From UMGS1279 sp045536815 (GTDB taxonomy: Bacteria; Bacillota; Clostridia; Oscillospirales; Acutalibacteraceae), in the NCBI GenBank assembly GCA_045536815.1, contig JAZSOH010000021.1, positions 84,547 through 148,546 of the forward strand: DNA of 64,000 nucleotides, written 5' to 3'. The position numbers and the translations under genes were made by a program. Positions 58,786 through 64,000 of this stretch are shown in pieces. Within the stretch, counting starts at the first letter, position 1. The number at the start of each line of letters is the position of its first letter. A model generated the notes under the pieces. It worked only from the letters and a program-made list of their open reading frames with translations, made no database searches and was not told where the DNA came from.

Positions 58786-60711
58786 ATGACTCGCACAGAA
58801 ATGATACTTCGTATTGGAAAAGAATATCACACCGCAAATATTGAAGGTGGAGAATATAGTTATGTACAAGAAGCAGGTTCAAGAGCCAAATTAGAAAAAG
58901 CCCTTGGACACAGTTTTTCACATTTTAAACTTGATATTCGTTTTGAATTAGACGATGTCGCTGTACTTATAGAAACAAAACAATCCTTCACAAAAAATGA
59001 TGAAGATCAACTTGCAGAATATGTAGAAGAAGAATTTGCTTTGCATAACGGAAAGAAAATTATTGCTATTCTTGCGAATACAAACAATGACGAAATCAAG
59101 GTATGGAAATCTGCTATCGATGACGAGTATATTTTAACTAACGAAACTGTTCTCGATAAAATGGAACATTATGTTGGTTTGTTTGATGCAAGTAAACAAA
59201 ACGATAGAGAGAAGGTTTTAAAGAATACTTATGATTTAAACGAACTTCTTCATAAAATGGACATTGATGAAAGACTCCGCAGTCAGTTTGTGGGAACAAC
59301 CCTTCTTTATCTCAAGAAATTAGTAGAAAAATTTGGAGCAACCAAAATCGACGAAACATTAAAGAAAAAATTAGATGCTCATTGGTCTATGATGGACGGC
59401 AAACAAATTCGTGCCGCTATAGAATCTACATTAGACGATTTGCTTGATGGTTCAGAAAACAAAAACAAAAAAATCGAATTACTACAAAAAAATGTCCTTA
59501 ACGACCAAAAAGTTAAAAAGCTTGATCCCGCAAATTGGATAAAAATTTTAGACACTATCCTTATGGATATTTATCAGTATATCGACACCAACAGTTCTGA
59601 AGGGCAGGACATCTTAAATCTCTTCTTCATCGCTTTTAATAAATATACTGGTAAAGCTGATAAAAATCAGGCGTTTACACCCGATCACATAACAGAGTTT
59701 ATGTGTAGATTGACAGATGTTGATAGAACAAAGCGTGTGCTTGACATAACCTGTGGCAGTGCCTCGTTCTTGGTTCAAGCTATGGTTAAAGAATTGGCTG
59801 ATTGTAATCGAAATACGACGGAAGATGAAGCAAAAGCATTACAGGACATCGTAAAAAAAGAACACATTTATGGTATAGAGGTTGAAGAAAAAGCGTATGG
59901 ACTTTCCACAACTAATATGTTGATACATGGCGATGGCAATTCTAATATTAAGTTTGGAAGTTGCTTTGATTGCAAACAATTTATTAAAACTGCTAACCCC
60001 GACATCGTTTTAATGAATCCGCCTTATAATGCTAAGCCGATTGGCATACCTGAAAAATACAAAAAGGAATGGGGAAAAGCAAAAGATGGCAAGGAAGATC
60101 CCACAAAGGGTTTAGTTTTCATTCATTATCTATCTGATGTTATCGCAGAAATGAATAAAGAACGCGAAAAAAACAATGAACCATTAAAGGCTGTCAAACT
60201 TGCCGTTTTGCTTCCTGTATCTGCTGCTATTGGCACAAGTTCAATCATTGAGACCGAAAAGAGTCAAATGTTAAAAAATAATACACTTGAGGCGGTGTTT
60301 ACGCTTCCTAATGAAATTTTCTATCCAGGCGCATCTGCATCTGCTTGTTGTATGTTGTTTACATTGGGCAAGCCTCATAAAAAAGCAGACGGCACCATAA
60401 ACGAAACATTTTTCGGATATTGCAAAGACGATGGATTCAAAAAGAAAAAGAATCTCGGTAGAATTGAGCAGTTTGATGAAAACAACAATTCAAAATGGAA
60501 AGTTATTGAGGACGAGTGGCTATACTTGTTTAACAACAAAAAAGCTATGGATGGAAAATCCGCTACAGCTGTTGTTGATGGAAAATCCGAATGGCTTTGC
60601 GAGGCGTATATGAAAACAGATTATAGCAAACTTACGGAAGCAGATTTTCAACAAACATTAAACAATTATCTCTCTTACTTAATGAAGGAGGGTAAAATTT
60701 ATGAATCTTGA
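58786..60711 (+). CDS. BcgI-like fused restriction nuclease/N6-adenine methyltransferase (type IIB A subunit)
   Basis: A 641-residue protein. The N-terminal domain (about 1-110) has a PD-(D/E)xK-like pattern: LDIRFELDDVAVLIETKQ with E63-x-K65. A helical linker (about 110-270) leads to a gamma-class N6-adenine methylase: motif I VLDITCGSASFLVQA (about 317-331) and motif IV IVLMNPPYNAKP (about 405-416). Length and domain order match the A subunit of BcgI, which both cuts and methylates with a separate specificity subunit. The ATG at 58786 follows GGGGAGGAA. A type I HsdM is less likely because of the nuclease domain and lack of HsdR. Overlaps the next gene by 11 bases. Confidence 0.82.
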   Translation: MTRTEMILRIGKEYHTANIEGGEYSYVQEAGSRAKLEKALGHSFSHFKLDIRFELDDVAVLIETKQSFTKNDEDQLAEYVEEEFALHNGKKIIAILANTNNDEIKVWKSAIDDEYILTNETVLDKMEHYVGLFDASKQNDREKVLKNTYDLNELLHKMDIDERLRSQFVGTTLLYLKKLVEKFGATKIDETLKKKLDAHWSMMDGKQIRAAIESTLDDLLDGSENKNKKIELLQKNVLNDQKVKKLDPANWIKILDTILMDIYQYIDTNSSEGQDILNLFFIAFNKYTGKADKNQAFTPDHITEFMCRLTDVDRTKRVLDITCGSASFLVQAMVKELADCNRNTTEDEAKALQDIVKKEHIYGIEVEEKAYGLSTTNMLIHGDGNSNIKFGSCFDCKQFIKTANPDIVLMNPPYNAKPIGIPEKYKKEWGKAKDGKEDPTKGLVFIHYLSDVIAEMNKEREKNNEPLKAVKLAVLLPVSAAIGTSSIIETEKSQMLKNNTLEAVFTLPNEIFYPGASASACCMLFTLGKPHKKADGTINETFFGYCKDDGFKKKKNLGRIEQFDENNNSKWKVIEDEWLYLFNNKKAMDGKSATAVVDGKSEWLCEAYMKTDYSKLTEADFQQTLNNYLSYLMKEGKIYES

Positions 60712-61831
60712 TGTTAAAAAATGGAAAGAATTTAAGGTCTCTTCCATATTCTCTATACACAACGGTAAAGGTATAACAAAAGAAGAAATTGAAGAAAACA
60801 CGGGTGATTTAACAGTAGTTCAAAGCGGCGAAGAAAATAACGGTGTTCTCGGTAAAATTGATCGTAACTATTGTGAAGCAATGAACTATACTCTTTCCTA
60901 TAAGCCCTGCTTAACAGTTGCAAGAAGCGGCTCGGCAGGTTTTGTTTCTTTTCAAGTTGATGGTTGCGTTGTAGGAGACTCTGCAAAGATATTGTTACTT
61001 GACGAGGAAGTTGCATCAAATGAAGTATATACTTTTTTACAAACAATATTATCCGCAAACCGTTTCAAGTATGCTTATGGAAGAAAAGTTACAGAAAGTA
61101 AATACATGAACGATACTATCAAACTGCCTATTGAACATAACGAAGATGGTACGCCATTCATTGACGATTCAAAAAAATATTCTGAAAAAGGATATGTGCC
61201 CAATTGGATATGGATGGAAAATTATATTAAATCACTTAATTATAAAACTCTAAAAACAAACAATAAACAAAACACTATAGAACTTAATTTGAGCAAATGG
61301 CAAAGTTTTGAAGTTAAATCTATCCTAAAAGTTATAAACGGTAAAGGGTTAACAACAGAGGAAATAGAAGAAAACCCAGGAAATATTTTTTGTGTTCAAG
61401 GCGGTGAATCTAAAAACGGCTCTATTGGTTGCATCAATCGTAGCTATTGCGAGCAACAAGGATATGTTATTATAGATGAAATGTGTTTAACAGTTGCTCG
61501 TGTGGGTACGGCTGGATGTGTAAATTTTTGGGAAGATTCTTGCGCTATAGGAGACAAATGTAAAGGTTTAATACTTAAGGAACATCCGACAAAGGCTACT
61601 TACTTATTTATACAAACAGTACTCAATCAATTACAGTATAAATATAGTTATGGCAGAGGCCTTGTCACAGACAAATATATGTCCGATGTAATTAAACTTC
61701 CTATTCTGTACAATACAGATGGTTTACCGTTTATTGATGATACAAAAAAGTATAGCAAAAGCGGTTATGTTCCCGATTGGAAATTTATGGACAATTATAT
61801 AAATGCATTACCTTACGGTGATAGGATCTAA
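60701..61831 (+). CDS. specificity subunit with two tandem target-recognition domains (type IIB B subunit)
   Basis: A 376-residue protein built from two copies of one domain (about residues 1-185 and 195-376). Matching landmarks: NGKGITKEEIEEN / NGKGLTTEEIEEN, CLTVARSGSAG / CLTVARVGTAG, YAYGRKVTESKYMND / YSYGRGLVTDKYMSD, and PFIDDSKKYSEKGYVPNW / PFIDDTKKYSKSGYVPDW. Each TRD would read one half of a bipartite site. The layout and size fit BcgI-B. The gene overlaps the A subunit and ends in a perfect palindromic terminator. Confidence 0.85.
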   Translation: MNLDVKKWKEFKVSSIFSIHNGKGITKEEIEENTGDLTVVQSGEENNGVLGKIDRNYCEAMNYTLSYKPCLTVARSGSAGFVSFQVDGCVVGDSAKILLLDEEVASNEVYTFLQTILSANRFKYAYGRKVTESKYMNDTIKLPIEHNEDGTPFIDDSKKYSEKGYVPNWIWMENYIKSLNYKTLKTNNKQNTIELNLSKWQSFEVKSILKVINGKGLTTEEIEENPGNIFCVQGGESKNGSIGCINRSYCEQQGYVIIDEMCLTVARVGTAGCVNFWEDSCAIGDKCKGLILKEHPTKATYLFIQTVLNQLQYKYSYGRGLVTDKYMSDVIKLPILYNTDGLPFIDDTKKYSKSGYVPDWKFMDNYINALPYGDRI

Positions 61832-61868
61832 TAGCAAAAGCGAGGTGAATTTCACCTCGCTTTTGCTA
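61831..61868 (+). terminator. 38-bp perfect palindrome terminator after the R-M genes
   Basis: ATAGCAAAAGCGAGGTGAA and its exact inverse, adjoining the stop codon of the specificity gene. The right half CCTCGCTTTTGCTAT is shared with the terminator at 62856. Confidence 0.8.
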
Positions 61869-62057
61869 TGTATAGGTCAAAAAATACTGTTTTTTGTCAA
61901 AAATTTTTCTTAAAAAATCGCCCAAAAGCCCAGTATTTATAAAGGTTTATCGCACTTTTGTGTTATCTCATACGAGTGAAACGAGTATCTATGTTCTCCA
62001 AAAAAGTCTAAATCTATGATTTAGCAACTGTTTTTAGAGGTTATAATAACGCATTCC

Positions 62058-62090
62058 TCTATTCTACGAACTATTCCTGTTGCTTTCATA
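62058..62090. repeat. 33-bp direct repeat, spoVT 5' end (distal copy)
   Basis: Identical to 58192-58224 and, extended to 62103, to the displaced leader fragment at 58393-58420. Here coding start and leader are continuous, i.e. without the 168-bp element, so this copy preserves the ancestral arrangement. It is a fragment: only about 10 codons of spoVT remain. Confidence 0.9.
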
Positions 62091-62116
62091 TATAAATCTC
62101 CTTGTCATATTTGTAT

Positions 62117-62158
62117 GGGTCATTCACGAATGGCCCGCGGGCGATTCGTGAATCGCCC
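62117..62158. repeat. twin 20-bp palindromes
   Basis: GGGTCATTCACGAATGGCCC (near-palindrome, 62117-62136) and GGGCGATTCGTGAATCGCCC (perfect, 62139-62158) stand side by side and interrupt the duplicated spoVT leader. Looks like a REP-like or tiny mobile element. Confidence 0.6.
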
Positions 62159-62274
62159 CTACGTTATATAATTTTCAAATTGTGATGTTAGTATTTGTAA
62201 GTAGTGGAGATTTATACTGCTTGAATTTACTTTTAAAAGTAAATATGTTATAATAAATAAAAGGCGGTGAATAT

Positions 62275-62856
62275 ATGATTATTTATACAACGAAGCTTCT
62301 TCGAGACAGATATAAACTGAATATGCCAGAAGAATGTGCTAATAATGCAAAGACAATAAAGTCTATTATTGAAAAAGAACGAGGCGACCGTATGCTTGAG
62401 TGGGGAGCAAAGTTGTTTTACTTCGATAGGCGAAAATGCATACAACTATCGCATTTTGCAAGTAAATTCACCCTATTTCTTTGCGATATCAAGGTAAAAG
62501 ACTTATCTATCATTGGCGACTATATTTGCGGTTATTTATATGATATATATTCCGACGACGAAAAGACATGCGAACTGCTTGAACGCTATTTTTTGAGTAC
62601 GCCGTTTGTCTGCTTTGATAAGCTTACGGACAAAAGCGCTATTTCGACACTTAACCGAACACAATCCGATTTTGCATTTGACGGATATCGTTTCTACGAT
62701 TATATAGAAAACGGTATATTAAAAACTCGCCAAATAAACGAAGAAGTCAATACAAATTGGTTAGTAACACAAAAAATTGACGGAAAAACAACCTATTTTT
62801 ACCCAAAGGAAAGATTTCGCGATCTGCTTCGAGAGCGATATGGCAATAATGAGTAA
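62275..62856 (+). CDS. unrecognised protein, resembles DUF6933 family
   Basis: A 193-residue soluble protein. I do not recognise it firmly; the order of WGAKLFYFDRRKCIQL (about residues 43-58), a hydrophobic TLFLCDI segment and a helical region resembles the DUF6933 pattern. No signal peptide or membrane helix. RBS AAGGCGG precedes the ATG. AT-rich, and its terminator shares a 15-bp arm with that of the R-M genes, so it may belong to the same acquired block. Confidence 0.6.
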   Translation: MIIYTTKLLRDRYKLNMPEECANNAKTIKSIIEKERGDRMLEWGAKLFYFDRRKCIQLSHFASKFTLFLCDIKVKDLSIIGDYICGYLYDIYSDDEKTCELLERYFLSTPFVCFDKLTDKSAISTLNRTQSDFAFDGYRFYDYIENGILKTRQINEEVNTNWLVTQKIDGKTTYFYPKERFRDLLRERYGNNE

Positions 62857-62886
62857 AGCGAGGGAAAAATCCCCTCGCTTTTGCTA
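62856..62886. terminator. terminator between convergent genes
   Basis: AAGCGAGGG-AAAAAT-CCCCTCGCTT followed by TTGCTAT; nearly the same right arm as 61854-61868. Confidence 0.7.
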
Positions 62887-62896
62887 TATCAAATGA

Positions 62897-63454
62897 TCAT
62901 TTGTTGTATTTCAGCGTTATAATCGCTTCAAGGTTATCTACAATAAAGGTTTGCGCTTCTTTATTGTATACAACAACTGTATATTCACCTCTTTGTCCCG
63001 TCCTGACTTCTGTGGAAATTCCGATATCGCTTCCTTGCTCTGTAGGTCGTTTTGAAGTCTTTCCATCGAATGAAGAATGTTCAAAAAGCATATCGATAGA
63101 CAGCAACCAATTTGTTAAATCTCTATGAGAAATTTTTCTCATAGATTCATCATTTATAAGGGAATTTAACCTTTTTGCAATTTCACTTATAGCAATCGGT
63201 GAATTCGAATATGGGAATTTTGCTAATTCTTCTGTTGATAATTCAAAGCGCAGTTTACCGTTTTTCTTTTTATTTGTACCGCCATTCTCGATGACCTGTC
63301 GCAAGATATCCGAGACAAAAAAGAAGCACCGTGACAGCCGAATATTGTTGACAATATCATCTTCCTTAATAATTGTATCATCAAGCGGATTTATTCCGTT
63401 AGCCAACTTATCGATAAATGATTTTGCGTATTCTATTTTTTCTATTTCCGTCAT
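62897..63454 (-). CDS. unknown protein downstream of fic
   Basis: A 185-residue soluble protein I do not recognise. The N-terminal half is helical (EYAKSFIDKLANGINPLDD, then DDIVNNIRLSRCFFFVSDIL) and contains a stretch compatible with a winged helix (about 70-125: ELSTEELAKFPYSN to HRDLTNWLLSI). The C-terminal 45 residues are beta-rich with GQRGEYTVVVYNKEAQTFIV. RBS GGAGGAA precedes the ATG. It begins 24 bases after the fic stop, so the two likely form an operon; a Fic partner or regulator is possible but not shown. Confidence 0.6.
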   Translation of the reverse strand: MTEIEKIEYAKSFIDKLANGINPLDDTIIKEDDIVNNIRLSRCFFFVSDILRQVIENGGTNKKKNGKLRFELSTEELAKFPYSNSPIAISEIAKRLNSLINDESMRKISHRDLTNWLLSIDMLFEHSSFDGKTSKRPTEQGSDIGISTEVRTGQRGEYTVVVYNKEAQTFIVDNLEAIITLKYNK

Positions 63455-63478
63455 TTTTTATTCCTCCAAAACTGTCAT

Positions 63479-64000
63479 CTATTTCAATCGAATATAACAG
63501 GTTGATTTGCCTTTACCTTCACGTTTCAGTTCGCCGGAGGCTACCATTTTACGAAGAGCTCCTTCTACGGAACTAAGGCTAAGCGTCGGACACAATTCAC
63601 GTATATCCTGCTTATTAAAGCGCCCTATCTTATTCATAGCGGCTTTTCGAACCATCTCAAGGGCAGGAAGCTTCTCTTCAACAAGAGCAAATCTATCTCC
63701 AAAGTCTTTGTATGCTGAGAGGATAGTTCCAAGCAAATATTTAATAAATGGAACGGTATCCTCCGTACCTTCGTGCCATCCATGCTGAGAAGATCCGAGT
63801 GCATCGTAATACAAATCCTTATTCTTAGCAATCTTTGCCTCTAAGGAAATATATTTACCCACATAAAATCCGCTTCGATATAGAAGTAAAGTGGTAAGCA
63901 AACGGCTCATTCTTCCGTTGCCGTCGTTAAAAGGATGAATACAAAGAAAGTCGTGAACAAAAATCGGAATTGCGATTAAAGGCTCCAATTCCATATTGCC
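63479..64000 (-). CDS. Fic-family protein, N-terminus outside window
   Basis: C-terminal 173 residues of a Fic protein. The catalytic motif HPFNDGNGRMSR is complete, with the His base and the anion-binding GNGR, so the enzyme is probably an active AMPylase or similar nucleotidyl transferase. It is followed by a helical Fic core and a winged-helix region (FNKQDIRELCPTLSLSSVEG, then ALRKMVASGELKREGKG) ending CYIRLK. The part that would show an inhibitory (S/T)xxxE(G/N) motif lies beyond the edge. The frame is open through base 64000. Followed by the 185-residue gene. Confidence 0.88.
   Translation of the reverse strand, partial: GNMELEPLIAIPIFVHDFLCIHPFNDGNGRMSRLLTTLLLYRSGFYVGKYISLEAKIAKNKDLYYDALGSSQHGWHEGTEDTVPFIKYLLGTILSAYKDFGDRFALVEEKLPALEMVRKAAMNKIGRFNKQDIRELCPTLSLSSVEGALRKMVASGELKREGKGKSTCYIRLK

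Larger units (their letters stand above)
61869..62274. other. 406-bp intergenic region, right border of the R-M island
   Basis: No gene. It holds AT-rich DNA with the direct word ACGAGTGAAACGAGTA (about 61972), the second spoVT 5' copy (62058-62103), an inserted twin palindrome (62117-62158), the remainder of the spoVT leader copy (about 62165-62218) and the RBS of the next gene. Confidence 0.7.

Noticed and set aside
61975..61990. ACGAGTGAAACGAGTA considered as a palindrome or att site
   Set aside because: It is only a short direct repeat of ACGAGT and has no partner elsewhere in the window.

Overview
The window is low-GC chromosomal DNA from a spore-forming member of the Clostridia, most likely an Oscillospirales/Ruminococcaceae-type gut bacterium. 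This is inferred from SpoVB-, SpoVAE- and SpoVT-type sporulation proteins, strong GGAGG ribosome binding sites, many TTG/GTG starts, a Bacillota-type parS, and the gene order dnaA-dnaN-yaaA-recF-remB-gyrB-gyrA. No rRNA, CRISPR array, prophage or complete insertion sequence is visible. There is one tRNA (Pro, anticodon CGG).

Left part (1-29.3 kb, mostly minus strand). Housekeeping and transport genes: a DUF3048 lipoprotein, a HAD phosphatase, TspO, a zinc-ribbon membrane protein, ung, spoVB, rsmA, an unusual P-type ATPase, a sugar ABC importer, a regulator/SLOG pair, pyrR, the feoA-feoB iron uptake genes with their small Cys-rich partner, a ceramidase-like hydrolase, an aconitase X / old-yellow-enzyme operon, a ZIP transporter and an ABC exporter. 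From 25.3 to 28.2 kb there is a mosaic of repeats around a DUF4041/GIY-YIG gene, next to tRNA-Pro whose 3' end is copied nearby. radC and acpP follow.

Middle (29.4-47.4 kb, plus strand). One tightly packed operon makes chorismate and prephenate products (aroE-aroK-aroF-aroB-aroA-aroC-pheA). It is followed by mscL, a DUF2156/GNAT pair and spoVAE. A perfect parS lies upstream of parA-parB, then come serS, mnmE, mnmG, rsmG and a degenerate ParB/Noc-like gene. Compared with the usual Bacillota origin layout this block points toward dnaA rather than away from it.

Origin and right end (47.4-64 kb). A short QueG-like gene precedes dnaA. Consensus DnaA boxes lie between dnaA and dnaN, followed by the replication genes and gyrase, a small acidic membrane protein and spoVT. 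The leader of spoVT is broken by a small inverted-repeat element. Directly beyond it is a compact BcgI-like type IIB restriction-modification system (controller, fused nuclease/methyltransferase, two-TRD specificity subunit) flanked by a second copy of the spoVT 5' end. An unrecognised gene resembling the DUF6933 family, an unknown gene and the C-terminal part of a Fic protein close the window.

The regions most worth checking are the restriction island with its 33-bp perfect spoVT duplication, the paired 94-bp structured repeats at 25.6-26.0 kb, the 146-bp direct repeats bracketing the DUF4041 gene, the palindromes repeated at feoA and feoB, the SLOG/regulator operators, and the P-type ATPase that keeps its phosphorylation site but lacks the usual ion-site motifs.
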